64,000 bases of DNA, from the IMG/VR virus record IMGVR_UViG_3300038463_000730, positions 62,001 to 126,000 of that record; one strand, 5' to 3'. A model generated the notes under the pieces. The model did no database searches and was not told the origin of the DNA. It saw nothing but the letters and a program-made list of their open reading frames with translations. This document shows, one piece after another, positions 18,265-27,934 of the stretch. The stretch's first letter is position 1. Each line of letters opens with the position of its first letter. Both the position numbers and the translations under genes were made by a program. The stretch is from a virus.

Positions 18265-20895
18265 ATGGGTGAGATTCAAAGAGTATTGGGGCAATCTACT
18301 CCGACAGCAACAACGCTGACGGATTTGTATACCGTTCCATCAAATTATGCTGCTGTTATCAGTTCAATCACAATCTGTAACTCGAATCCTTCGACAACAA
18401 TTCTGTTTAGAATATCGATCGCGCAAACCGGAGCATCGGATAACCTACAGCAATACATCTACTACGATTTGCCTCTGGCTCCGAACGACACATTCATCGC
18501 AACGATCGGTATTTCGTTGGCCGAGACAGATGTCATCCGAATCCAGAGTAACACGGCAAACGTATCGTTCAACGTTCTAGGAGTTGAGATTACTCCCGGT
18601 GTCATCCCGGGACCACCGGTAAATGCCGCTGGAGGAGACCTTGACGGATATTATCCAAACCCAAGTGTCGTCGCGATCGATGGCGTAGCCGTTACAGGTA
18701 TTCCGTCGAATGGGCAAATCCTTACCGCTTCTGGTTCATCTGCTGCAACGTGGCAAACGTTAACATTCCCTGTTGCGGCGGTTATTTTCGAAGCTACCGT
18801 TGCAAGTAGTCCGGAAAATCTTACCTCCGCACGAACGTTTAATCAGTCACCAACTACGACACCGTCTAGTTTCCAAGGAATCGTTAATCTAAGTACCGAC
18901 ACAACCGGTCTAACGGTAGGAGCTAATGGTAATTTCGCTACCATTACCGGTGGTGACCAAAACTTCATCACTGGAGATTACTGTACAATTTCTGGTGGCC
19001 TGCAAAATAGCAGCACGTTCGGTGACCATAGTTTTATTGGTGGCGGATTAAGTAACAACGTAAACTATCATTATGCGGTAGTGGTCGGTGGTCAAAGTAA
19101 CTCTTCCACTGGAGAGTGGGATTTCGTCGGTGGTGGTGGAGGGAACACGGCAGGATTCAACTATTCAGCTGTAGTTGGTGGTAACAATAACCTCACAGCT
19201 GGTAGTTATAACTTCATCGGCGCCGGATCTTCAATTGTTGTCGGATCTGGCGGTACGGGGCAATATTCTTCTATCGTAGGCGGAAGTTCCAATTTAATTG
19301 GAGCAGACTATTGTTTCATTGGTGGTGGTTCTGGAAACCAAATAGATGATTCAGCAACTAACACAGCAGTATACGGTGCAATAGCTGGTGGACAAGGAAA
19401 CGTCATTGACGCGAATGCCGGTCTATCCACAATCAGTGGAGGCTTCGAAAACACAATAACCGGCTCTGGACCTTGGGGTACAATAGGTGGCGGTAATAGT
19501 AACACTGTCGCTGGGAATTACGGATTTGTTGGTGGCGGAATCAATAATACCGTAAACGATCAATATGGCGCAATAACTGGCGGAAATAGCAACATTGTTT
19601 ACTATGGCGGCTTTGTTGGCGGTGGATCTAGCAACCTATCTGGTTCTACTTGGGGAGTGATAGCTGGCGGTTATGGTCACACCATTGCTGCCACGTCAGA
19701 CTACGGATTCATCGGTGGTGGATTATCCAACACAATCCTTGGAGGTGCCAGCACAAAATCAGCTATCGTTGGTGGAGAAATTAACTCGATCGGAGTAGCA
19801 TCGGGTGATTGTTTCATCGGTGGTGGTGACACGAACGTAATTGGAGATAATGCTGGATGGAACTTGATCGGTGGCGGACAGAATAACTCACTTGGAGTTA
19901 CAAGTGGAACGGGAGTTGGCTGGTCGGTTATTGCTGGAGGCTTTACCAATACGATTAGCGACACGTTCAGCTATAGTGCCATTGTTGGCGGTAGTACTAA
20001 CACGGTAGGCTCGAATTATAGTTCTGTTGGTGGTGGTTTTACCAACAATGTTCAAACAGATTATAGCGTTGTTGCCGGTGGTAGACAGAACACTGTTAGC
20101 AGTGCATACGGTGGGCAATATAACACTGTCAGCGGCGGATACTTCAATACATCGCAAGGCGGGTACTCAACAATAATTGGTGGCGCATTTAATACGTCAT
20201 ATTATTACTGTACTGTTGGTGGTTATAACAACTCAGCTAACGCGCAGTATGTTACACTGTTAGGTACTGGTCATACCGGTAGTGGAAGCTATTCTACAGC
20301 ACTCGGAGCATTTAACACTTGTAGCGGAGAAGCGTCTACTGTTATCAACAGTTTGAATGCCGCAAATGGTGAAAATTCATTTGCAGCAGGCTTCAATAGT
20401 AATGCGGAAAGAAATGGACAGTTTTCGCTCTCTTCTTCGGGTGGAAATATTACAGGTGGCCAAGGCGATGCTCAAAATGGTAACTTGGTGTATTCTGGTA
20501 AAACAGCTACACTTGGAACAGCATTCGTTCTAACAAGTTCATCAGCATTCAGCCCTGCTTCAGAAGAATTCGCTCTCGATACGGGCAAATACTACATCAT
20601 CACAATTAACATGGTTGGTTCAGCCAATAATGCGGCTGTTGGGCCGGTGTACAGCACAATTGTTGTCATGGCACACGTTGCTGCCGGAATCGCAATTATA
20701 GACAACACAGCTTCTTATGATGGACTTGTTGGTTATATTCCAGATCCACACGCAACGGGTTGGATATTTAGCGTCACAGTAGATGGAACGACAAATCTAC
20801 TACACATCAATGTTGACCCGAATGGTGATTCGACCAACACAATCAATGCTGTGGCAGATATCCGATGGGCAGAAGTCGCCGGGTTCTCTCAGTAA
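18265..20895 (+). CDS. Beta-roll tail fibre protein, paralogue 1
   Basis: 876 residues. An N-terminal beta domain (1-110) and a GGDLDGYYPNPSV linker come first. Then about 500 residues of IGGGxxN...VVGGxxN repeats of roughly 15 residues follow, like the left-handed beta-roll heads of YadA-type trimeric adhesins. A C-terminal domain (from about 745) ends DIRWAEVAGFSQ and is shared with the next two genes. AAGGAA precedes the ATG. Host-surface binding is the likely role. Confidence 0.88.
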   Translation: MGEIQRVLGQSTPTATTLTDLYTVPSNYAAVISSITICNSNPSTTILFRISIAQTGASDNLQQYIYYDLPLAPNDTFIATIGISLAETDVIRIQSNTANVSFNVLGVEITPGVIPGPPVNAAGGDLDGYYPNPSVVAIDGVAVTGIPSNGQILTASGSSAATWQTLTFPVAAVIFEATVASSPENLTSARTFNQSPTTTPSSFQGIVNLSTDTTGLTVGANGNFATITGGDQNFITGDYCTISGGLQNSSTFGDHSFIGGGLSNNVNYHYAVVVGGQSNSSTGEWDFVGGGGGNTAGFNYSAVVGGNNNLTAGSYNFIGAGSSIVVGSGGTGQYSSIVGGSSNLIGADYCFIGGGSGNQIDDSATNTAVYGAIAGGQGNVIDANAGLSTISGGFENTITGSGPWGTIGGGNSNTVAGNYGFVGGGINNTVNDQYGAITGGNSNIVYYGGFVGGGSSNLSGSTWGVIAGGYGHTIAATSDYGFIGGGLSNTILGGASTKSAIVGGEINSIGVASGDCFIGGGDTNVIGDNAGWNLIGGGQNNSLGVTSGTGVGWSVIAGGFTNTISDTFSYSAIVGGSTNTVGSNYSSVGGGFTNNVQTDYSVVAGGRQNTVSSAYGGQYNTVSGGYFNTSQGGYSTIIGGAFNTSYYYCTVGGYNNSANAQYVTLLGTGHTGSGSYSTALGAFNTCSGEASTVINSLNAANGENSFAAGFNSNAERNGQFSLSSSGGNITGGQGDAQNGNLVYSGKTATLGTAFVLTSSSAFSPASEEFALDTGKYYIITINMVGSANNAAVGPVYSTIVVMAHVAAGIAIIDNTASYDGLVGYIPDPHATGWIFSVTVDGTTNLLHINVDPNGDSTNTINAVADIRWAEVAGFSQ

Positions 20896-23800
20896 AGGAA
20901 ATAATGAGCCAAGGTAATGCAAAACGTAGCGTAGTAACTGGAATTAACGGAGTAGCAGTCAGTGGTACACCGTCGAGCGGACAAGCACTTGTTGCTACAT
21001 CTTCCACTGCGGCTACCTGGCAGTCTATCGCGGTTGAGTTCGAGGCAACGCTAGCTAGCAGCCCTCAGAACATAACATCAGCACGAACGATCCATCAGTC
21101 ACCAACAACAGCACCATCGACATGGAAAGGGATCGTTAACCTCAGTTCAGACACGAGCGGAACGACACTTGGAGCTGATGGTAATTTCGTTACCATTGTA
21201 GGTGGAGATCAAAACACAATCCAAGATGACTATGGTTTTATAGGTGGCGGTTTAGAAAACTCTATTGCGTCTGGTTGCACATATGCGGTAATTGGCGGTG
21301 GTTCAGGTAACTCTATAACGGATAGCGGAATAGGTGATCATGGACTTATTTGTGGTGGATTCTCTAACACTGTAAATAACAACGGATCATCAACTGTAGT
21401 TGGTGGTCATGCTAACATCGTATCTGGAGCTAATTCTTCTATAGTTGGAGGATACAATAATACATTGTCTAATGACAATGCATTCATTGGTGGTGGCGCT
21501 AGCAATACCGTTACTGGAGAATACTCTGTCGTTGTCGGTGGAGATATTAATGATGCAGTTGGGAGCTACTCTTTCATCGGCGGTGGATACGCAGGTCTTA
21601 CCTATGCAAATTATTCAAGTATTCTTGGTGGAAACTCAAACTACATTTACAATCCATATTCTGCCATAGTTGGCGGTTTCAACAACACTATCTTCAGTCA
21701 ATTTAGCGTCGTTACAAACGGTCAGTGGAACTCGATAAGCCAAGCTACTCTGACCGGTACAACAGCTTCGGTTGCACTAAATTCTGACAGTAATCTAACG
21801 GCTGCTTCTGTCACAATCAGTGTGTCAGGCGCAACGGCAACGGTCACCGGTTTCACCGGGATCACCGCTGCTGTAATTGGCGAAACGATCACAATCACAG
21901 GTTCGCCCGTTTCTGAGAACAATGGAAACTGGATTATCATTGGAATTACCAATGGCGCAACAGTCGTGATACTATCATACGGTGCTTCTGGTAATGTCGG
22001 TACTGATATGAGTGGATCAGCCTCCGTAGTAGGCTTCGGTGTCCAGGTTTCTGGATTAGCAGGAAATGCCGTAGCAACGATGGTTGGCGGAGCGATTACA
22101 TTATCAAATTCCGGCTCAAACAATAACGGCACATTCTTTATTGTTAGCTTTATTGATTCGAACAATATCACGATAGCCACTGCATACCCGGCCGTAGAGG
22201 GTGGTACTTTACATTTTGAGTTCGCAGGAAGCCAGTTGACCACTATCAATGGTCAATACAATCAGATCGATGGTAGTTCATCTGGAGTTTTATCTGGTTC
22301 ATTCGGAGCTATCAGCGGAAACGCCTCTGTGATTGCGGGTGGTTCACAGAACATAGTAAACAGCAACTATACTTTCATTGGTGGTGGTGCGCAAAACATC
22401 AGCTATTCTGATAACAACTTCATCGGTGCCGGTTATCAGAATACTATTAGCGGAAACTCCGTTCCAGGATATGCAACAATCGTTGCCGGATCGGGTAACA
22501 CGATCGGTTATTCTTCTGGTCTGACGTTCATCGGCGGCGGTCAGGGCAATTTTATCGGTACGACCAGTTCAACAGGCTGGGGTTCCGTGGTTGGTGGTCA
22601 AGGTAACTCAGTCAACTCGAACTATGGTTTCGTCGGTGGTGGAGCGAGTAACAGTGTCGGGACGATGTTTAGTTTTATCGGTGCTGGCTCCAACAATATC
22701 ATCTCTTCTGATCCTTCAAATACTTTTTCTGAAAACTGTGTAATAACAGGTGGCGCTAATAACTCGATCAGTACGCTTTCACAAGGAGCAGCGATCGGTG
22801 GTGGATATAATAACACCATCCAAATTTCATCCGGCTACACTGTTATCGCTGGTGGAACCTCGAATACAATTCAAGGATATGCTGGATTCGCTACGATCAG
22901 TGGTGGCAGCTCAAACTCAGTAGATTCTTCATGGGGCGGTGTTGGGGCCGGAAACCTTAATTCATGTTCTGGAGGTTACAGTTACATTGGTGGCGGACAA
23001 AACAATGCGACTTACGGAAACTACAGCATTGTCGCCGGAGGATATCAGAGTAGTGCGGCTGGTGCGTATGCTACTGTTTCTGGAGGTTACCTTTGCGAAG
23101 CAAATGCAAACTGTTCTGTTTCTATAGGTGGACAAGCCGCTATCTCGAATGGCTCTAACGCTATTGCTGGTGGATATTATTGCGTCGCAAACGGAGACTT
23201 CTCCGTTGCCATTGGAGACAACAATACTTCAACCGGGATCGGTTCAGTCGCACTCGGCACTTCTTCGAATCCGGCACGGTTCGGTCAAATGTCACTGTCT
23301 TCATCAGGAAATAACGTTACACAGAACTATGTTGCCGGTGTCGGTGCCGGTGACACGCAGAATGGTAACGTTGTTTACGGTAATAGACAGCCAACAGTCG
23401 GATCAGCATTCGTATTGACTGATGGCAGTGGTTCGTATACCGGTGCCGAATTTGCTTTGTTGGGTAACTCGGTATCGAGCCTGAACCAGTATTATTCACT
23501 CAATATTCGAATCGTATTGTACGCGAACAACGCCGCTGTTGGTCCGGCAACATGGGTATATGAAGTTTTGGCTCACGTAGCCGGTGGCATCGCGATCATT
23601 GATCACCAAGCAGAAGTATTGGTACAACTTGGTTTCCCAAATGATCCGAACGGTACTGGTTGGCTCACATCGATCACGGTGGATGGCACGACCAATATCT
23701 TGCATATCAACGTTGATCCAAATGGTGACGTAACCAATACAATCAATGCATCAGCAGATATTAGATGGGTTGAGGTTTCAGGATTTGCTCAGTAATGGAG

Positions 23801-25170
23801 AATAAGTGAGTCAAAATAGCGCAAAAAATGCATCAGTTCCAGCCGGGCCAGCTGGTGGCGATCTTGGTGGTGATTATCCAGATCCATCAGTAAACGCAAT
23901 CAATGGAGTCGTCGTTACTGGTACTCCGACTGCTGGCCAAGTTCTTAAGGCAACATCTTCAAGCGCAGCAGATTGGCAAACGCTCGCTACAAATACATTG
24001 CCGATTACATTTCAGCCATCCGGCACAGCTCATAGTAATGTGTTTGTAACCGAGGCAGCTCTCAATACAGCTGTGTTAGCAACGTTCGGGGCTCAAACAG
24101 TCTACGTCGATTTGAACCAGTGCAGCGGCGCCTATACTACAACAACAGCACTTAATATTGGTGAGTTTCTAATCGGTGTACCGTTTGCAAACAACGGACT
24201 AACTCCAGTTTTAACCCTTGGTAACACGGTCACGATCTATAACTTTGGTAACAATACATACAACAATGACGCGGTCGAAATTCGTGACATTCGACTTAAA
24301 CAACAGAGTGGTCCTAACTTCGCTCCGTTGCAATTCTTACGATTGACTGGTGACACGGTCATTTACAGCAATGATTCGAGCGGGTTGTATAACGTTCCAC
24401 CGATAGGCGGAGGCAGCTATGCTGTATTGGAAGCTTTCGATCAATCAGTAATAGGAGAAGGTTTACCTGTTATAAATGTTGGTTCGGCTACCCTTAATAT
24501 CTACCTAAATGGCAGCTCCACATTGAATGCTGGCGCCTTGACAATATCAGGCGGAACAGTAAACATCTATGTTAATTCGGCTTCAGCAACGGTTGACACG
24601 AGTTATATCGGTATGTCAGGTATCGCGGTTTACTTCAATAGCTCGGTTGTTTTTAATGGTGGAGCATCGGGTGTAGCGAACATCATGGCCGGGAGACCGA
24701 CAAATCAATCGCCTATCACGGCAGCCGGTACACTTGAAGGCGTAGTTAATTTTGGAAGCGATACGACAGGAATAACAACTGGAGCTAGTGCCAATTTCGC
24801 CACAATTAGTGGCGGAGATCAAAATGTTGTTAGTGGCATCTATGGCGTTATTGGTGGCGGAATTCTAAATAACGTGTCTGGCCAATATAGTTCTGTTGTT
24901 GGTGGAGACTCAAATATCGCAAATGGTAACGAAGCGTTTGTTGGCGGAGGCGTTACCAACTATGCCAGTGGTCAATACTCTGTTGTATGCGGTGGCCAAG
25001 CCAACGTCGCCGGAGGTTACCAATCTGCCATTGGTGGTGGCTTTGGTAATATTGCAGATGGACAAGCATCAGCTTGTTTCGGTTATGGTAATAACGTAAC
25101 TTCTTATGCATTTGCTACAGGAAGCTATAATGATGTAAGTGGTGCATGGGGAGTAGCTCATGGCTACGGT
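18940..25170 (+). repeat. YadA-head-like beta-roll repeats across three fibre genes
   Basis: Short degenerate units encoding GGGxxNxxxGxYxxVxGGxxN recur across 18940-20440, 21200-21720, 22240-23290 and 24800-25170. The DNA carries recurrent GGTGGTGG/GGCGG tracts. The array is inside open reading frames and is not a CRISPR or intergenic repeat. Confidence 0.75.
20904..23795 (+). CDS. Beta-roll tail fibre protein, paralogue 2
   Basis: 963 residues. The ATG at 20904 (MSQGNAKRS) is chosen because AAAGGAA stands just upstream and it follows the previous stop; the frame is open 39 bases further but overlaps the previous gene. It carries GGG.N beta-roll repeats as in paralogue 1. They are interrupted at about 21750-22240 by a domain with two copies of a module (NNGNWIIIGITNGATVVIL and NNGTFFIVSFIDSNNITIA). 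The shared C-terminal domain ends DIRWVEVSGFAQ. Confidence 0.88.
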   Translation: MSQGNAKRSVVTGINGVAVSGTPSSGQALVATSSTAATWQSIAVEFEATLASSPQNITSARTIHQSPTTAPSTWKGIVNLSSDTSGTTLGADGNFVTIVGGDQNTIQDDYGFIGGGLENSIASGCTYAVIGGGSGNSITDSGIGDHGLICGGFSNTVNNNGSSTVVGGHANIVSGANSSIVGGYNNTLSNDNAFIGGGASNTVTGEYSVVVGGDINDAVGSYSFIGGGYAGLTYANYSSILGGNSNYIYNPYSAIVGGFNNTIFSQFSVVTNGQWNSISQATLTGTTASVALNSDSNLTAASVTISVSGATATVTGFTGITAAVIGETITITGSPVSENNGNWIIIGITNGATVVILSYGASGNVGTDMSGSASVVGFGVQVSGLAGNAVATMVGGAITLSNSGSNNNGTFFIVSFIDSNNITIATAYPAVEGGTLHFEFAGSQLTTINGQYNQIDGSSSGVLSGSFGAISGNASVIAGGSQNIVNSNYTFIGGGAQNISYSDNNFIGAGYQNTISGNSVPGYATIVAGSGNTIGYSSGLTFIGGGQGNFIGTTSSTGWGSVVGGQGNSVNSNYGFVGGGASNSVGTMFSFIGAGSNNIISSDPSNTFSENCVITGGANNSISTLSQGAAIGGGYNNTIQISSGYTVIAGGTSNTIQGYAGFATISGGSSNSVDSSWGGVGAGNLNSCSGGYSYIGGGQNNATYGNYSIVAGGYQSSAAGAYATVSGGYLCEANANCSVSIGGQAAISNGSNAIAGGYYCVANGDFSVAIGDNNTSTGIGSVALGTSSNPARFGQMSLSSSGNNVTQNYVAGVGAGDTQNGNVVYGNRQPTVGSAFVLTDGSGSYTGAEFALLGNSVSSLNQYYSLNIRIVLYANNAAVGPATWVYEVLAHVAGGIAIIDHQAEVLVQLGFPNDPNGTGWLTSITVDGTTNILHINVDPNGDVTNTINASADIRWVEVSGFAQ

Positions 25171-25659
25171 TCCCTAGTTCCAAGATTTGGTCAATTCGGA
25201 CTAACATCGTCAGGTACTAACCTGTATAATATCGGTGACTCTCAATCTAACGTAATGACATTGGCTAACGTACAGTCTACTGTCGGTTCACCATTTTATT
25301 TGCTAACTGCCGGGTTTACAGAGTTTAGCGCTGTTAATCAAGTTGCCAGTGCCAATCAATATTACTCAATGAATATTCGAATAATCGCAATGGCTCGCAA
25401 CGCAGCGGTCGGGCCGGTAACATTCGTTTGGGAAGTGCTGATGCACACCGCTTCAGGTAACGTCGTAATCGACTCGGCTGTGCAAATGCTGGCTAGCCCG
25501 GCCCAGACTGATCCGTACGGAACAGGCTGGACATCATCGATCACGGCTCCAGGTGGGATGACATTACGAATCAGTATCGACCCAGGTGCAGACGCGACAA
25601 ATACGCTTAACGGTATGGCTGAATTAAAATGGGCCGAGATTTCTGGCTTTCAACAATAA
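23806..25659 (+). CDS. Beta-roll tail fibre protein, paralogue 3
   Basis: 617 residues from GTG at 23806, set by GGAG 5 bases upstream and a 10-base gap after the previous stop. The order is: GGDLGGDYPDPSV segment, a unique beta-solenoid-like region (about 75-300), a shorter stretch of GGG.N beta-roll repeats (about 330-455), and the family C-terminal domain ending ELKWAEISGFQQ. It is the most diverged and shortest of the three tandem fibre paralogues. Confidence 0.87.
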   Translation: MSQNSAKNASVPAGPAGGDLGGDYPDPSVNAINGVVVTGTPTAGQVLKATSSSAADWQTLATNTLPITFQPSGTAHSNVFVTEAALNTAVLATFGAQTVYVDLNQCSGAYTTTTALNIGEFLIGVPFANNGLTPVLTLGNTVTIYNFGNNTYNNDAVEIRDIRLKQQSGPNFAPLQFLRLTGDTVIYSNDSSGLYNVPPIGGGSYAVLEAFDQSVIGEGLPVINVGSATLNIYLNGSSTLNAGALTISGGTVNIYVNSASATVDTSYIGMSGIAVYFNSSVVFNGGASGVANIMAGRPTNQSPITAAGTLEGVVNFGSDTTGITTGASANFATISGGDQNVVSGIYGVIGGGILNNVSGQYSSVVGGDSNIANGNEAFVGGGVTNYASGQYSVVCGGQANVAGGYQSAIGGGFGNIADGQASACFGYGNNVTSYAFATGSYNDVSGAWGVAHGYGSLVPRFGQFGLTSSGTNLYNIGDSQSNVMTLANVQSTVGSPFYLLTAGFTEFSAVNQVASANQYYSMNIRIIAMARNAAVGPVTFVWEVLMHTASGNVVIDSAVQMLASPAQTDPYGTGWTSSITAPGGMTLRISIDPGADATNTLNGMAELKWAEISGFQQ

Positions 25660-25688
25660 TGCAATAACGAGATATATAAAGGAACATC

Positions 25689-25979
25689 ATGATTACAGTT
25701 ACATCGACAACCAACGCTCCCGGTACAACAATTCGGGTTCACTCTATCTGTTTGAACTTCACGTTGGCCGATTCCTTCGTAAACCTGTCCGTCAGATTGC
25801 TTGATGGATACGGGCAGCTCATTCGTCTGCCTCAGCCTGTACGTCAGATGACGCCAACTGAGACAAACGCACTGATGGCACTCGGAGCCAACGCAAGCGA
25901 AACACTATCACAGTTTGTCGCACGCGCAGCCGCTCCGTACATCGAAGCTGTCTACGGCATTACGTACACTACTGTATAA
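25689..25979 (+). CDS. Small protein ending the fibre operon
   Basis: 96 residues, preceded by AAAGGAACATC. The N-terminal half is beta-rich (TTIRVHSICLNFTLADSFVNLSV in two parts) with LLDGYGQ; the C-terminal half is helical. It could be a fibre chaperone or small tail component because it is the last gene of the fibre run, but no family is recognised. It converges with the next gene across only 9 bases. Confidence 0.75.
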   Translation: MITVTSTTNAPGTTIRVHSICLNFTLADSFVNLSVRLLDGYGQLIRLPQPVRQMTPTETNALMALGANASETLSQFVARAAAPYIEAVYGITYTTV

Positions 25980-25988
25980 TCCGGGCCG

Positions 25989-26540
25989 TTACAGCATAAT
26001 CGTATAACGTTCGGCGCGATCGAGGACGGAGAGGACTTCCTTTTCCGTCTTTCCGCCTATGTAGACCGGGCCAGATTCGATCGATTTGAGTTGTGGCACG
26101 GACGGATTCGATCTAGGCGCGAGACCGGTGATTGGAAATGTTGCGTGCAAATTGATTGCAGGAGTCACGATCTGGTTCAGTACAGAGAAACCACGAAGCT
26201 GACTCGGTATGAATCCTGTTTGTGGACTGACCGAAAACGATTGAGATCCACCAAAGAAGATATTCGCCCGTGAAGGCGCCATACGTTGTGGCCTGATACT
26301 ACAATAGGCGTAGAACACTTTCGGGTAATCAAGGAATAGTTCGTTGATTAGATGATTGTCACGAACATAATTAGGCTCATCTTCGCGCCCGGTATAGTTC
26401 CAGCTTCGCTCGACAATCACGATACGTGACCCGTACATCTTTTTCAAATGCTCGAAGTCAAAGATACAATTCTGTATCTTCTTTTCTAGTTTTTTAGAAC
26501 GAATCAGTGCCTTCGGTTTCGCCGATTTTACCGATTTCAC
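25989..26540 (-). CDS. Hypothetical protein
   Basis: 183 residues from GTG at 26540, which overlaps the stop of the small gene upstream (GTGA). The N-terminus is very lysine-rich, followed by IQNCIFDFEHLKKMYGSRIVIVERSW and a Ser/Pro-rich middle. No known domain. Several tyrosine/arginine-rich segments suggest a compact folded protein. Function unknown. Confidence 0.7.
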   Translation of the reverse strand: MKSVKSAKPKALIRSKKLEKKIQNCIFDFEHLKKMYGSRIVIVERSWNYTGREDEPNYVRDNHLINELFLDYPKVFYAYCSIRPQRMAPSRANIFFGGSQSFSVSPQTGFIPSQLRGFSVLNQIVTPAINLHATFPITGLAPRSNPSVPQLKSIESGPVYIGGKTEKEVLSVLDRAERYTIML

Positions 26541-26710
26541 CGGACCGACTCCACAAGTTGCTTGAGTTGGTCGATCGTGATCTCAACCGAATTGGCAATC
26601 GTTTTCAGCGCATTCAGATGGTCTTTGGCCGAGATGGTTAGGATAATCTTGCCCGGCACAGGCGAATGACCGATTTCGATGTAGCTCTTGTCTTCAAACT
26701 GAATTTTCAT
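26537..26710 (-). CDS. Small hypothetical protein (57 aa)
   Basis: Reads MKIQFEDKSYIEIGHSP to the end LVESVR. The ATG overlaps the upstream stop (ATGA) and its own stop overlaps the GTG of the next gene (GTGA), so it sits in a translationally coupled chain. Composition is typical of a small folded alpha/beta protein. Without it the interval would be an unexplained gap. No family recognised. Confidence 0.75.
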   Translation of the reverse strand: MKIQFEDKSYIEIGHSPVPGKIILTISAKDHLNALKTIANSVEITIDQLKQLVESVR

Positions 26711-27087
26711 CGACGGAGTCCCATTTTCTGCAACCGAGTTAAAGCGCTTCTTAGCTCAGGAAGCACTTCTTCTATCTGAGTCTGCGTATCCTTCTCGTGC
26801 TTTGCGGCAAGAATAGCGTTGTGCAGGTTTGTAAAATCAGAGTAACGCAGCCCAGAAAAGATAATTTTCTCTTCGAGTAAAGATAGAGGGAGTTTGATAC
26901 TTTGATGTGAAGCGTTGATAAATCCTTCAAAAAATTCCGGATCAATATCTTCACAATCGAGGAAGTCCAATTCTATAACGCTATGGTTTGCAATGTCTTC
27001 GTAGACACAGATAAACAGATCTCGGCCCTGTTGTTCAGTCGTCAGGGTTTTGGCAATTTTACGCGCGACCTCAAAATGATACGCCAT
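26707..27087 (-). CDS. Hypothetical protein
   Basis: 126 residues, acidic and helical, with no recognised motif. It lies 2 bases after the methionine aminopeptidase gene and overlaps the next gene by 4 bases, so it is part of the same transcript. Function unknown. Confidence 0.75.
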   Translation of the reverse strand: MAYHFEVARKIAKTLTTEQQGRDLFICVYEDIANHSVIELDFLDCEDIDPEFFEGFINASHQSIKLPLSLLEEKIIFSGLRYSDFTNLHNAILAAKHEKDTQTQIEEVLPELRSALTRLQKMGLRR

Positions 27088-27089
27088 GA

Positions 27090-27914
27090 TCAGAACTTAA
27101 GTTCTCGTCCGATCGTATCGTCATTGCGTAAAGTCATGATTTCGACGTGGTCTTCGTGAATCATAATGGTATGCTCGAAGTGCGCCCCGATATCATCCGT
27201 CGTGATCGTCCAACCATCCCGGCCTACATGCGTTCGTGGAACACCGGCTGTCAGCATCGGCTCGATAGCCAGCGTCATCCCGGTTTGCATCACGACACCC
27301 TCTTCGATCCCGGCACGATTCGGAACGAACGGTGCAGCGTGTGGCTTATTCTCCTCCAGGCCATGTCCGCCGTATTCCGTAATGACTCCGAATCCGGCAT
27401 CACGAGCGTATCGGTAAATTGCGTTCCCAATCACGCCAATACGACGTCCAGGAGCTACCATCTGTATTCCTGCATAAAGCGAAAGACGAGCCACGGAAAC
27501 AAGCTTCCTTTCTTCTTCTTTCCTCGGTTGTCCGAAGATAGCCGTACAAGCAGAGTCAGCAATCGCCGCCATGAAGGTCGCCCCAAGATCGAATTTAACG
27601 ACGTCTCCCTCTTGAAGCCTATAATCTTTAGGAATCCCATGTACAATCTCCTTGTTAATAGAAATACAAACGGCTTCAGGAAAGCCTTTGTAGTTCTTAA
27701 AGGTAGGTGTACACTTGTTATCTAGGATGATCTGCTCAGCCTCACGACTGAGTTCGAGCATCGTTTTAGTTGTTCCGGACTCAACTCGTTTCAAAAGATG
27801 AGTCAAGGTATCGGCTACGACTTTTCCGGCGTGACGTTGATTCTGGATCCAATCCGCCCCTTTCAAAACGATAAGTGATGATTGGGGCGTTCGTGATTGG
27901 CTTACGACTTTCAT
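27090..27914 (-). CDS. map: Type I methionine aminopeptidase
   Basis: 274 residues. The expected catalytic set is present: His92 in VHGIP, and metal ligands Asp109 (VKFDLG), Asp120 (AIADSACT), His184 (GGHGLE), Glu218 (AIEPML) and Glu247 (HFEHTI). It removes the initiator methionine from nascent proteins in the cytoplasm. It is not truncated; the first ~15 residues differ from the usual start. AGGTTAGGC precedes the ATG. A phage copy could process abundant virion proteins or maintain this activity during host shut-off. Confidence 0.95.
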   Translation of the reverse strand: MKVVSQSRTPQSSLIVLKGADWIQNQRHAGKVVADTLTHLLKRVESGTTKTMLELSREAEQIILDNKCTPTFKNYKGFPEAVCISINKEIVHGIPKDYRLQEGDVVKFDLGATFMAAIADSACTAIFGQPRKEEERKLVSVARLSLYAGIQMVAPGRRIGVIGNAIYRYARDAGFGVITEYGGHGLEENKPHAAPFVPNRAGIEEGVVMQTGMTLAIEPMLTAGVPRTHVGRDGWTITTDDIGAHFEHTIMIHEDHVEIMTLRNDDTIGRELKF

Positions 27915-27934
27915 GCCTAACCTGTGGTTCAGAC

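Noticed and set aside
12940-25170. Short recurring sequences resembling a CRISPR or intergenic repeat array
   Set aside because: The repeats are degenerate, lie in open reading frames and encode regular protein units (GGDLSG and GGG.N). There are no constant direct repeats with unique spacers.
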